A stretch of 64,000 nt of DNA. Origin: Yponomeuta sedellus. Lineage: Eukaryota > Arthropoda > Insecta > Lepidoptera > Yponomeutidae. Under the pieces are notes generated by a model. That model was not told where the DNA came from. It ran no database searches and worked only from the letters and a program-made list of their open reading frames with translations. Position numbers and translations under genes: made by a program. The stretch's first letter is position 1. Each line of letters starts with the position of its first letter. This document shows, piece after piece, positions 42,537 to 53,368 of the stretch. Location of the stretch: assembly GCA_934045075.1 (NCBI GenBank), contig OW203736.1, positions 18,798,805 through 18,862,804 on the forward strand, written 5' to 3'.

Positions 42537-44804
42537 ATGGAGCCTCCTCGTAAAAAACCGAGAGGACTTTGGACACTGCAACAGTTAGAAGCTGCAATGG
42601 CAGCTGTGAAAGGCAATTTAATGTCGCAACGTGCAGCAGCTGCTCGGTATTCTATCCCCAGAAGAACTTTAGTAAACCACCTCAAATCAGGTAAAGTTGA
42701 AAAACAAATAGGGCGTCGCACTATATTGACCGCAGAACAAGAAAATGAATTGGCATCAAGAATAAAGAGACTTGCTTCCGTAGGGTTCCCTTTAACTCCA
42801 AAACGTATTCGTCATCAAGCATACGTATTTTGTGAACAGAACGAAATTTGTCATAATTTTAATCAAAGAAATAAAATGGCTGGCAAAGATTGGTTAAAAT
42901 TATTTTTAAAGAGACATCGCGATATATCAAAGAGGAAGGTTCAGATTTTAAATCCTGGTAGAGCACAAAAGCTAAATAAAGCTATTGTCATGCATCACTT
43001 TGAAGAGTACAAAAAAATATACGACGAACTAGAGATCGGAGATCATCCACACCGCTTGTATAATATGGATGAAAAAGGCTGTAGACTTACTATACACAAT
43101 CAACCAATGGTATTAGCTCAAAAAGGAGTGAAACGAGTACATATGGTTGCACCAGAACATGCAGAAAATGTTACAGTGGCTGCCTGCGTGAATGCACTGG
43201 GTAATCCGATACCTCCGATGATAATATTTAAAGGAAAGAGGTTGAAAGCCGAATTCAAAGATAATTTGCCAGCAGGATCGCTCGTAAAAATGGCACCAAA
43301 AGGTAGCATGACTACCGCGTTGTTCATAGATTTCATACATCACTTGGGAAAATACAAATCACCTGGTAAGTGCTTGCTAATTTTTGATGGCGCCTCCTGT
43401 CACTTAGATTATCGTATTGTGGATGCAGCTGATGAGGAAGATATCGTGTTGTATTGTTTGCCTTCAAATACAACTCACGAGCTGCAACCATTAGACAAAA
43501 GCGTGAATAAATCGTTCGAGCACCACTGGGACGAAGAAACTTTGTTGTTTTTATACCAGCACCCGGAAAAAAAATTAAACAAAGCGCGATTCAACAAAAT
43601 TTTAAGCAAAGTCTGGTCAAAGTGTATGACCCACGCAAATATTGTTGCTGGGTTTAGAGCTACAGGGCTATATCCCTATAATCCGGATGCAATCGCAGAA
43701 GAAGCCTATGCACCAGCTGTCTTGACGGAAATATTTCCGGCACAAGAACTTGACGTTTCCTCGCGAACTGATCCTTGTCTGCCACAAGCTCCATCTCCTG
43801 GTTTTTCCCATTTAAACGCAGACCGAAGAACACAAGATCATACTGGCACAAATTCTGACTCTAATGAAACATATTATTGTGAAGACAACAGTCCAAGTTC
43901 ACCATCTTTACTTAAACGCAACGAGTTATCTTCTCCTGTTTTAGCTAACAGAGAGATACGTTTAGTCGATTACAGTTCGACCAATTCTGAATCCTCTAAT
44001 TCAAACTTGTCCACAAAACCTGGCACATCTGGAGCTGCTATAAGACGGCCAATAATTTATAGCTCTGATTATGAATCAGATGAGTCTTTTACTGAAGCGC
44101 TAGCTATGTATCAAAGGCAACTACAGTCTAGCATAAACTTATACAGATCATCAGAAAATGAAAATATAGATCCATTATCCCAACACCGTACTCCCGAAAA
44201 ACACATGAAAACCTCAATTTTCAACACTGATATAAGAGAAGTAAGTCACAATTCTTCGACAAGCGATGGTTCAGAAGATAACGTACCATTGATAAGCTTT
44301 AGGGATAAAAAGGATGTTAAGTCAAAGTTTCATCAGCTACTTCCAACACCAAACTTAGCTGTAGTGAAACAAAAGCCAAGACGTAAAGCGATTAATTACA
44401 AAGCCCAAGTAGTAACCAAAGATTTATTTAATCAAAAAAATATAGAAAAACCAAAACAGAAGGAGCAGCAAAAGCGGCAGAATAAAGAAAAGAAACCTCA
44501 ACAAAACAAAGGAGATAAAAAAACAAGTCAGACGAAAAAAAAAGACAATCGAAAAGATAAGGCCAAACAATTTGAAAATGGCTCTGATGAAAGTGGGTCG
44601 AAAAAACAATTTAAAAAAACAAACTTAACTAATAAGAGTGAGAGACGACAAATAGATGCTGATGACAAGTGGTACTGCCACGCATGTAACACAGAGAGTT
44701 TTGAAGACATGCGACAATGCCCAATGTGCCAAAGATGGTTCCATGAACAATGTTTGGGCTTAACAAAAGATGATGTTGATTTTGAATGTCCTAAGTGTGA
44801 TTAG
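42537..44804 (+). CDS. pogo-like transposase with C-terminal PHD finger
   Basis: The 755-residue frame starts at ATG 42537, a few bases after an acceptor (TATTACAG at 42528), so a 5' non-coding exon is likely. Residues about 10-50 form a pipsqueak-type helix-turn-helix (LWTLQQLEAAMAAVKG, RRTLVNHL), and about 65-130 a CENP-B-type region (DWLKLFLKRH). The DDE core has YNMDEKGCRL, LIFDGASCHL and the pogo-typical LPSNTTHELQPLDKSV. A long serine-rich and then lysine-rich linker follows. The last 45 residues are a PHD finger (WYCHACNTES, CPMCQRWFHEQC, FECPKCD). Open throughout, so possibly still functional. PHD fingers read histone tails, suggesting chromatin-targeted insertion. Confidence 0.9.
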   Translation: MEPPRKKPRGLWTLQQLEAAMAAVKGNLMSQRAAAARYSIPRRTLVNHLKSGKVEKQIGRRTILTAEQENELASRIKRLASVGFPLTPKRIRHQAYVFCEQNEICHNFNQRNKMAGKDWLKLFLKRHRDISKRKVQILNPGRAQKLNKAIVMHHFEEYKKIYDELEIGDHPHRLYNMDEKGCRLTIHNQPMVLAQKGVKRVHMVAPEHAENVTVAACVNALGNPIPPMIIFKGKRLKAEFKDNLPAGSLVKMAPKGSMTTALFIDFIHHLGKYKSPGKCLLIFDGASCHLDYRIVDAADEEDIVLYCLPSNTTHELQPLDKSVNKSFEHHWDEETLLFLYQHPEKKLNKARFNKILSKVWSKCMTHANIVAGFRATGLYPYNPDAIAEEAYAPAVLTEIFPAQELDVSSRTDPCLPQAPSPGFSHLNADRRTQDHTGTNSDSNETYYCEDNSPSSPSLLKRNELSSPVLANREIRLVDYSSTNSESSNSNLSTKPGTSGAAIRRPIIYSSDYESDESFTEALAMYQRQLQSSINLYRSSENENIDPLSQHRTPEKHMKTSIFNTDIREVSHNSSTSDGSEDNVPLISFRDKKDVKSKFHQLLPTPNLAVVKQKPRRKAINYKAQVVTKDLFNQKNIEKPKQKEQQKRQNKEKKPQQNKGDKKTSQTKKKDNRKDKAKQFENGSDESGSKKQFKKTNLTNKSERRQIDADDKWYCHACNTESFEDMRQCPMCQRWFHEQCLGLTKDDVDFECPKCD

Positions 44805-45516
44805 ATGACTAAATATAAAGTGATTGTGATCTCATGAAACTAAATAATTTCCTAAGAGTATAATTGATATCTAATTCATCTCAATTTTTATTTGTAATGA
44901 TTGTTCCTGTTTTGTACCTGTCACTTTTTCTATGTATGTGCCATTATTATATATTATATACTTTTGTAGGTACTTTACAATAATTAGAATAATGACATAG
45001 TTACCTAATGTAGAAACATTTTTGTCAAATTGATCTCACTGGTATCTAACAGAGACTAGTAATCGTACGTGTATGTCCAATAAGGGCCAGGGATGTTTTC
45101 GAGTAAAAAAAAACTCGTTTTTATTGTTTTCTTTGAAAGATTTATATTGTGTTACGAATTCTTTATTTTAGGTTTTAGTGATTTTATGAATAATACAACA
45201 GAAAATAATATTATTCCCAAATATAAGTTACCTTAGTTTATGTAGGTCCATGACTGTTTTTCTTTATAATAAAAATTATTTGAAGTTATATAGGGTTACT
45301 AAATGATTATTTCAGTGAGTGAGAATAATACAATATAATTATTGTGAAGATAGAGCTAATAAAAGTTGATTTAGAAACTGGTTCTTATTAAACCACTATG
45401 GTTTAATAAGGGCCGTAGCAAGGGTTTAAAAAAACACAAAATTATAAGTGGTAATGAAACAATATTTAAAAAAATTGTACGTTTTTAGATATTTAATAAA
45501 GTTTACATTTGTCTAC

Positions 45517-45653
45517 AGTAGGATGTTATTGGGCATTCTGGACCAGCTTCCATTCGTTTGAGCTCACGACGCACCGCGCCGGTTGGCGCGGCTTGTCGCT
45601 CTCTCAAACTCATTACAGCTATTCCAGAATACCCAATAACATCGAGTGATTCT
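45517..45653. repeat. left terminal inverted repeat of Polinton copy 2
   Basis: It matches the inverse of 61781-61917 over 137 bp without gaps and with about seven mismatches. Within it, 45522-45644 is an imperfect palindrome with arms near 59 bp (GATGTTATTGGGCATTCTGG against its mirrored GATGTTATTGGGTATTCTGG) and a centre at the GCGCCGGTTGGCGC stretch. Confidence 0.93.
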
Positions 45654-45979
45654 AATTTATAGTTTCAATAATTTTACGAGCAACCTACACAGTTTATGAT
45701 AAATTCCATCAATGAAAACGAATGACACTAGGAAGCTTGAGTGAATGCAACTCACCATCATCTTGGTGGAGATAGGTCCGCATAGTCACTGAGTTGAATT
45801 AAATAAAGGATCCCCAAGCTCAACTGAATTGTATTTACCCACTAGCTATGTTTTGTGCAGTTTCGTAATATACTAGATAAAACAGCACACATTATTTGCG
45901 GTATCGGTTAGGTTTCCTCATTAAGACAATGACATGAAATATTCCAAGTGATACTTGTATTTACCCAGTCATAGTTTTG

Positions 45980-46530
45980 TGACCAGATTGGCTTCTCCCA
46001 CTGAATGAGTTTAACACCACTGGTGTCTACTTTTCATAACAGTGACACAAAACTTTGCTTTTTCAACCCAGTTTGTTTTGTAGTCAGATTGACGTCTCCC
46101 ACATGAACAAGGTACAACACCACAAATTTTGTTATCAGATTGACTTCCCGTGATGGCCCTTCATACAATAACATAAAAGTACAATTTCAACTTAATCATA
46201 TTTTGTGGTCAGATTGACGGCTCCCACTGTTAGAAAGATTCAGCACCACAAATTACTTTGTGATCAGATTGACTTCATGTGATGAACCTTCTTGCGCAAC
46301 AGTGACACAAAACATTTTCGTCTTAACTGTATTTTATGGTCAGATTGACGTCTCCCATTGTAAAAAAGGTGATTCCAACACAACAAAATTTTGTGATCCT
46401 TTTCATGTGACACAAATACTGGGTGATTGGCAGAACCAGGAAATACTTGTATTTTAGGCATATTTTATGGTCGGCACAAAGAATACCTTACTTTTCCCAC
46501 AAAAATGTTAGTGATCAGATTGAAGTCTCC
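45980..46530 (+). repeat. degenerate direct-repeat cluster in the Polinton left arm
   Basis: At least seven copies of a core TCAGATTGACGTCTCCCA, with variations, occur at about 45982, 46083, 46135, 46209, 46264, 46339 and 46513. Each is usually preceded by TTTTGTG(G/A) and spaced 50-175 bp. No coding region overlaps. Candidate roles are protein-binding sites for replication or transcription; this is inference. Confidence 0.75.
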
Positions 46531-48138
46531 TGTTTATCGTTCACTACGGAAAACACAAAACATTGCACAGTAGGAAAAATGTACTTCTACAGTTACTTGA
46601 ATCCTTGGGTATACTTAAGTAAAATCGTGAATTAATGATAATATCACTGACACATAAAAGTATACTTTCATTAATGGAAATCTATTTCCTACTAACGTGT
46701 CACTTTAGTTAACGCGAATGCGAATATGATAGGTGGCTGGCAGGGATTGTCAACCTTTAGCTGTTGACGCAGGAGTTATAAATTTGATACGAAGTATACA
46801 CGGTGTAAGAAAAAATATGTTGTCAAAAAGTACAGTTTTATTTATAAAAGTTGGTTCCTTTGAACATTCCTTAAAGGTATTCCGGTAATAAAGCATTTTC
46901 CATGTTATTATTTTTTTAAGACTTGATGTTAAAGTATTTTAAGAAATCATGATTTTGTAAATACGACCGACAGCATTTTGTCTTTTTTTAATTGAAACTT
47001 GAAGATATTATTCTCATCCCATTATACGTAACTGAACCTATGCAGATAGTTTTATATTTTTTCAACAGTTTTCTAACATCAGTTCTCGTTCATTTTCTAT
47101 CTAAATTTATCTGTAACATACAGTAAAATAAATACAGTAAATTTTACATAACCCATAAATAAAGAATTTAGAGGGGTCATAATATTTTAATGTATCACCT
47201 ACATAAGAGATAACCAAAGGTTGACTATACTAGCTATACTCTAGTCTAAGATCCACACGGAAAAAACTCGTTGCATCAAAATATTTAGCTGTAGGTATCA
47301 TTAATACCTAATGTTTGACTTTCACATAATATTGTGGAGTCTACCAAATGCTTTATAAAGAATACCTAGATAAGTATTATTTATCCTGAAATACATTTAT
47401 ATAGTAATTTCATCGATATCATACGATGTTTTCTATGGATAAGCTAGAGGAATTAATTATAATTTCCTATTTAGCTCATCATCCGATTTCTGGTAACTGG
47501 AAATAACAGTTTATTTTCTTCTGCTATAGTGAAATATTCACCCAATTCGAACATTATCTGATTAAGATCAAGAAAATCTAAAGTAAATTGCAACATGTGT
47601 ATCTAGGACTATTTACTCCTACCTAGGTATGAAACCTACGAATTTGCTACGTTAACGTTATTGGATCCGTTGCAAGCTTCTGATTGCGAAACATCTTACC
47701 TACAATAATCGATATATTGGTCACATTATGTTGCAATGGCAACCAGCCACATTAACTTGAGCTATTAAATAGTGCTGACATTATGAGAATAACATATAGG
47801 CTTGACCTTGCTACCGGTCAAGATGATTTGGTTAAGTACCTACTTTTGAAGGCAAAGCAAAAATTTTGGGTGTTCGATACTAAAAAGTAATATGTATTAC
47901 TTTTATCAACAATCACCTATATTCATACACCTATAAATAAAGGCGATTTTCGCATTTACTTCATTACAGTACTTGTAATAAAAAAACAACATACACATTT
48001 AGGATATAAACCTATAACACCCTGATTTATCTAAAATTCTCATCACTTCCGATAACGTGATAACGCTGTTCAGTACAGTCTCCGTGTGGTGTAATTATCT
48101 ACGACTTCCTCGCTACCAGTCACTCCATCGGTATCAAA
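46531..48138. other. gene-free left arm of Polinton copy 2
   Basis: Very AT-rich with no frame that resembles a protein. An ATG followed by GTAAGT at 48139-48150 could be a leader exon of the next gene, but its phase does not fit the following exon. Nothing else recognised. Confidence 0.4.
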
Positions 48139-48357
48139 ATGTTAGTAAGTATATTTATTTACATCCTAATTTTTTTTTTTACGTGTTCCACTGACTAAAC
48201 CGTATTAGTCCCTATATGAAAACTATGTCCCGAACTATGTCTAAAAAATATGTTCCAGTCACTACATTTATCTAGTATAGTAATTACAATACGGTGTATA
48301 AATCGTTTAGGTTAAATGTATAAGACTGGTATAAAACTATGTTATTATTATTTCAGG

Positions 48358-49745
48358 TCTGACTCCGAGTTTGAATTCTCTGGTGTACCTATTGCTGTGC
48401 AGTCGAGTAAGAAGCAAAAGACTCCAACCAGCTCCAAACGCAAAGCATCGAGCTACGTTGAGGAGACAGTTAGGTAAGAATACAATACATCTATAGTTTA
48501 TTATAAATGATTGTACACTTTACACATCGTTTCAAATGACGATTCCCTCGATGTAATCAAGCTGTTGATGAAAATCTTGGAACATTGAAAGAGATAACAA
48601 CTGTTTATTTGTTTGTTTCATAACTAAAAGTTGTTTATTCGTCTTAATAATTCAAACCATAGGTTTGACCCTTAAACCTTATTTTCTATAGCCTAAAGCC
48701 GGGGCCGCTGCACCATGTTACGCGTGTTACAAAAAACGTAACACTTAAATATAATAAAAGTGGGACATGGTATAACACGTTAGGTACTTGTTATATAACG
48801 TTACGTTACGTAACACGTAAAGTGTTAATACCACTCCCCATTTTTGTTTTAATAACGTGTTACATTTTTTGTAACACGCGTAACATGGCGCAGCGGACCC
48901 GGCTTAACATTGATCGTTACGGTAAATGTTTACATCCAGGGAAAAGTTTACTGGAATAGAATTAGTCTCGTTATATTATTCGTTGTTACGTTGTCGCGTC
49001 ATTTGACTCTAGCACACCGCTGAGTCATTGAATCGTTGATAACATTGCAGGCATGTACTCGTAAAGGTTAACATGCTGTCGACTGTTTACTTTGCATCTT
49101 ACTAGTCGTGGGTTCGATACCCGCTTCGCGTAGTATTTTTGTTTTCCATGTAAGATATGCTTATTAAGAATCACTTGGGATATTTGCTTATTAAGAATGA
49201 CATATATGGGATAGATCAAAAGTAGATATGTACCCTTCATATTAAACTATCATCCACTTCATACTCGTTCAATGTATGTGTATCTCCTATAGATAGCCTA
49301 CCCAATCGGAATATAGGTATAAGTTTATGAAGGTACTTATGTTTTAAAATATATTGTTCACTTTTACAGGTCTGCAAGCACCTTAAAGAAAAAGACGGTG
49401 GGAGATCTTTTCGGGATTTTGCGAGACGCAGAGAAGGTCGCTAAAGCGACTCCCGAGCAGCACCAACTGGGGTCGAGTCTAGTGACGCGGGTCGCCAATG
49501 GTCACGTTCGTCGGACAGCAACGACGGAAGGAGAATTCTATATAGAATTGAAGGTCTACAACACTACCGATGCTGCAAGTACCAACGTTCAAGAGAGGTG
49601 GAAAAAAGCGTTGATGGTAATAAAATTGCAGACTGATACGGACACACCGCACTGGGACGTATTACAGAAATTTATTAAACAAGTTTATTCACTGTATGAT
49701 AATAGTGAGGCGAGTTTTTTTAGTGATAAGATAAATATAAAATAA
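48358..49745 (+). CDS. Polinton copy 2 first small protein (spliced), unknown function
   Basis: Two coding exons can be defined: 48358-48473 (after TTATTTCAG; starts SDSEFEFS and ends at donor GTAAGAAT) and 49370-49745 (after TTTTACAG; starts SASTLKKK). They join in phase. A first exon with the start codon was not resolved. The first exon is acidic then basic; the second has DLFGILRDAEK, GEFYIELKVYN, RWKKALMVIKLQ and ends near SFFSDKINIK. Copy 1 has the same arrangement, disrupted. No family recognised. Position before the polymerase gene on the same strand is conserved. The intron holds a palindromic MITE (48694-48906) and a tRNA-like fragment. Confidence 0.7.
48694..48906. mobile_element. 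palindromic MITE in the intron
   Basis: TAAAGCCGGGGCCGCTGC at the left mirrors GCAGCGGACCCGGCTTA at the right, and both arms continue with ATGTTACGCGTGTTAC. The whole 213 bp can fold back on itself. The ends suggest a TA or TTA target. It has no coding capacity. The autonomous partner is unknown. Confidence 0.7.
49040..49136 (+). repeat. tRNA-like retroposon fragment
   Basis: A strong box B (GTGGGTTCGATACCCGC) at about 49108 follows a weak box A-like sequence. No acceptor stem pairs, so I regard it as a SINE head fragment inside the Polinton intron, not a tRNA gene. Confidence 0.45.
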
Positions 49746-49861
49746 AATTCCTTTAATTTATAATAAACATATTATTTTGCTACTTACCTATTTATTTTTG
49801 TGTCTAAAACCTAAATTTTAATTATCTGTTTCCTGGTCAATCTTACTACTTTTTATTTACA

Positions 49862-52800
49862 ATGCCTTATTGCATTACTTGCAAAACTCTTGTCAACCCA
49901 AAAAGTTGGGTGGGTCATATGCGCAGCACTGACCACAAAAGCAAAGTCGCAACTCATCATTTGTCAGAAGATGTTGAGGTTCTGACCTCTGCATTCCGTA
50001 ATCGTATTGCAACTTATAAGATACAGGCTAACGGTGATGGTCAGCACTCAATTGAAACCTTTTTCGAGTCTATCCATAATAAATTAAAATCTCTGATTGA
50101 TATTTCATTGAAAAAACACGTTTGCATAAAAGTCAATGTTGAGCTTTTTTCATTTTTCCTTATGTACAAAAACGATTTGCAAGAACTAAAATCGTTTGGC
50201 ACGAAAAACATTACCATACACATGAACCACAACTTCAATTCCATTTTTTCAGAAATCATAAATACATTGAAAAAAAAGCTTGAAGAGTTTCAAGAGCGAG
50301 ATAGCGGTTGGACATTTTTGAGTAACTCTCATTTGGAAATCAATGTAAATAAATATCAACCATTGAGTGGGTCATCGTTTATAGATTTACCAAAATTTAT
50401 AAAAAACAAAAAAGCATGTGTGAATATAAAAAATGATGATCCTTATTGTTTTCTTTGGTGTGTTACAGCTGCTCTATTCCCTTCAAAGAGCCACCCCGAT
50501 CGTGTCTCGTCTTATCCCGATTTTCGCGATATTTTTAACACTCAAGGCTTATCATATCCAGTAACTTTTTCTGACATCCCGGTGTTTGAAAAAAATAATC
50601 CAGATATCGCTATTTTTGTGTATGGCTTACAAGGCAAAAAAACTGTTGTAGGTCCACTATACAGATCAGAGTCTTCCACTGCGAAAAATATCGTTCATCT
50701 GCTATTTCTCGAGAATGATGAGGGCTCTCACTTTTGTTTGATCAAAAACCTTCCCCGTCTGGTTAGAAGCCAAATATCTAAACACCATCAGCAACTGCAT
50801 TTTTGCTCATCATGTCTGTTATTTTTTAAAACATCTAATGAACTAGTCATTCATGCATGTGGTGGTATTGCTACAGCTCTTCCTAACCAAGGGTCGGTTC
50901 TTCAATTTAAGAATTACGAACGAAAACAAAACATACCCTTTATCATTTATGCTGATTTTGAGACTATGCTTCAACGTCATCTGGGGTGTGAAGCAGACCC
51001 TAACATTGCGAGCACTAGCCTGCTACAACAACATGTGCCCTCAGCGTTTGGTTACTATATTGTTTGTACAGTGGATGCCAAGTATAATCGCTACGTCAGC
51101 TATCGGGGATCAGACTGTGTATCAAAATTTGTAGAATGGTTGTATCGAGACATGAAGCAAATACACACTATTTTAAAAGCTAATATTAAAATTATATTCA
51201 CGGATAATGATTCACAAAATTTTGAAAATGCTGTCCGCTGTCATATTTGTGATAATCTTTTAATATTTGACAAGGTTCGAGACCACTGTCACATCACTGG
51301 TCACTATCGGGGGGCAGCTCACAAGCAATGTAATTTACAATTTAAACTACCAAATTTTGTTCCAGTTGTTTTCCACAATTTGTCAGGCTACGATTGCCAT
51401 TTATTTATCAAAGAACTAGGCGAGGCGCCTGGTCCGATTAGAATAATACCTAAAACAAAAGAAAACTATATTTCTTTCACGAAGTACATACCATTATCGA
51501 AAGATGAAGGTATCCAACTTCGATTTATCGATTCATTTAAATTTTTAGGTACCAGTTTAGAAAAACTCACGAAAACAATGAAGGTGGAGGAATTCTCGTT
51601 GTTGAAATCATTTTTTGCAAATGACACTGAACTCAAATTACTCACTCGCAAAGGTGTTTATCCATATGACTATATGTCACATTGGAAATGCTACGAAGAA
51701 AATTCCCTCCCACCCAAATCTGCTTTTTATAATACTATCAGTGGTGAAGAAATTTCTGATCAAGATTATGAACATGCCAAGTCAGTATGGTCAACTTTCT
51801 CCATTCGTAACTTAGGTGAATACACTGATCTATACGTTAAAACAGATGTCTTGCTACTAGCCGATATTTTTGAACATTTCCGCAAAACATGTAAACGATA
51901 TTATCAATTAGACCCGGCATTCTACCTCACAGCACCCAGCTTATCATTTGATGCGATGCTTTTGAAAACTAAGGTCAGATTAGAATTGCTTAGCGACTTA
52001 GCGATTATTCGGATGATTCAGGATGGAATACGGGGTGGTGTATGTATGTGTTCCAAGCGACATGCGAAAGCAAACAATAAATACATGTCTGAGTACGACC
52101 CATCACGTCCCGAGTCCTTCATAACGTATATTGATGCTAACAATTTATACGGCTTCAGCATGTCTCAAGTATTACCTTTGTCAGATTTCAGATTTTTGGA
52201 ACAGTCTGAAGTGAATACCATTGATATCACATCAGTTCCTGATAATGCATCTTTTGGTTATATTCTTGAAGTGGATATTATTTATCCCACACACCTACAC
52301 GACTATCACAATGATTTCCCATTTTGTCCTGAGCGATGCATACCACCCGGTGGAAAGAGTTCGAAATTAATCCCTAACCTATACGATAAATATCGATATG
52401 TTATTCATTATGTGCATCTTAAAACATGCTTGAAACATGGATTAATACTAAGAAAAATCCATAGAGTCATTACTTTTCGTCAAAGTGCTTATCTCAAACA
52501 ATACATTGAACTTAATACAAAACTGAGGCAACAAGCCCAATCAACTTTCGAACAAGACTTTTTCAAACTCTTGAACAACAGCATATTTGGAAAGACTATA
52601 GAAAATACTGAACACAGAGTAAACGTCTATTTGGTAAATCAATGGAGCGATAGTCAAAACAAAACGAAAAAATGCACATCGGCAGAAAAATTGATAGCCC
52701 GTCCAAACTTTCACAGTGCTTCAGTTTTTTCCGAAAATTTGGTTGCCATCCAAATGAAACCAGAACGTGTGGTTTTAGATAAACCTATCTACATTGGGTT

Positions 52801-53368
52801 TACTGTTCTTGAGTTATCCAAAAGCCACATGTATGACTTTCATTATTCAATTATTAAACCTATGTATGGGAAATATGTTGAGATGTGCTATACTGATACG
52901 GATAGCTTCATCTATCATTTGTCCACAGAGGACTTCTTCCTAGATTTGAAATACCGTTTACTACCTTACTTTGATACGAGTAATTACGATAGTAATAATA
53001 TACATCAAATTCCATTAAAAAACAAAAAGATTCCTGGGCTATTTAAGGATGAAATGGGTGGTGAAATTATTACAGAATTTGTAGGATTACGATCAAAACT
53101 GTACTGTTTCAAAACTTTAGAAAAAACTGTCAAAAAGGCCAAAGGAGTAAAAATGAGCGTTATTCGCGGTCTTAACTTTAGTAATTATGAGCAGACCTTG
53201 TTTGAAGGTAATGTGCTGCGCAAGAGAAATATCTTGTTTAAATCGATAAAACATGAAATATTTACGCAAAGTGTCAACAAAATAGCTCTATCGAGAAATG
53301 ATGATAAACGTTTGATTCATCGGGATCAAATCTCAACTAAAGCGTGGGGCCATACCTCAATATTATGA
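49862..53368 (+). CDS. polB: Polinton copy 2 protein-primed type B DNA polymerase
   Basis: An intact 1168-residue frame. Residues 1-30 hold a C2H2-like finger (YCITCKT, GHMRSTDHK). A conserved pre-domain carries KACVNIKNDDPYCFLW near residues 182-198. Exonuclease motif I is YADFET (D365, E367) and motif II HNLSGYD (505-511). Between them lies an HNH/endonuclease VII-like motif, C460-x2-C463...RDHCH (473-477)...RGAAH...C490N. Motif A is YIDANNLYG (756-764), motif B KLLNNSIFGK (902-911) and motif C YTDTDSF (1010-1016). All catalytic acidic residues of the polymerase are present. In this family the enzyme replicates linear DNA from a protein primer; the priming residue cannot be seen. Confidence 0.95.
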   Translation: MPYCITCKTLVNPKSWVGHMRSTDHKSKVATHHLSEDVEVLTSAFRNRIATYKIQANGDGQHSIETFFESIHNKLKSLIDISLKKHVCIKVNVELFSFFLMYKNDLQELKSFGTKNITIHMNHNFNSIFSEIINTLKKKLEEFQERDSGWTFLSNSHLEINVNKYQPLSGSSFIDLPKFIKNKKACVNIKNDDPYCFLWCVTAALFPSKSHPDRVSSYPDFRDIFNTQGLSYPVTFSDIPVFEKNNPDIAIFVYGLQGKKTVVGPLYRSESSTAKNIVHLLFLENDEGSHFCLIKNLPRLVRSQISKHHQQLHFCSSCLLFFKTSNELVIHACGGIATALPNQGSVLQFKNYERKQNIPFIIYADFETMLQRHLGCEADPNIASTSLLQQHVPSAFGYYIVCTVDAKYNRYVSYRGSDCVSKFVEWLYRDMKQIHTILKANIKIIFTDNDSQNFENAVRCHICDNLLIFDKVRDHCHITGHYRGAAHKQCNLQFKLPNFVPVVFHNLSGYDCHLFIKELGEAPGPIRIIPKTKENYISFTKYIPLSKDEGIQLRFIDSFKFLGTSLEKLTKTMKVEEFSLLKSFFANDTELKLLTRKGVYPYDYMSHWKCYEENSLPPKSAFYNTISGEEISDQDYEHAKSVWSTFSIRNLGEYTDLYVKTDVLLLADIFEHFRKTCKRYYQLDPAFYLTAPSLSFDAMLLKTKVRLELLSDLAIIRMIQDGIRGGVCMCSKRHAKANNKYMSEYDPSRPESFITYIDANNLYGFSMSQVLPLSDFRFLEQSEVNTIDITSVPDNASFGYILEVDIIYPTHLHDYHNDFPFCPERCIPPGGKSSKLIPNLYDKYRYVIHYVHLKTCLKHGLILRKIHRVITFRQSAYLKQYIELNTKLRQQAQSTFEQDFFKLLNNSIFGKTIENTEHRVNVYLVNQWSDSQNKTKKCTSAEKLIARPNFHSASVFSENLVAIQMKPERVVLDKPIYIGFTVLELSKSHMYDFHYSIIKPMYGKYVEMCYTDTDSFIYHLSTEDFFLDLKYRLLPYFDTSNYDSNNIHQIPLKNKKIPGLFKDEMGGEIITEFVGLRSKLYCFKTLEKTVKKAKGVKMSVIRGLNFSNYEQTLFEGNVLRKRNILFKSIKHEIFTQSVNKIALSRNDDKRLIHRDQISTKAWGHTSIL

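Noticed and set aside
45980..46530. CRISPR-like array
   Set aside because: Repeats are degenerate, irregularly spaced, not palindromic, and in a eukaryotic element.
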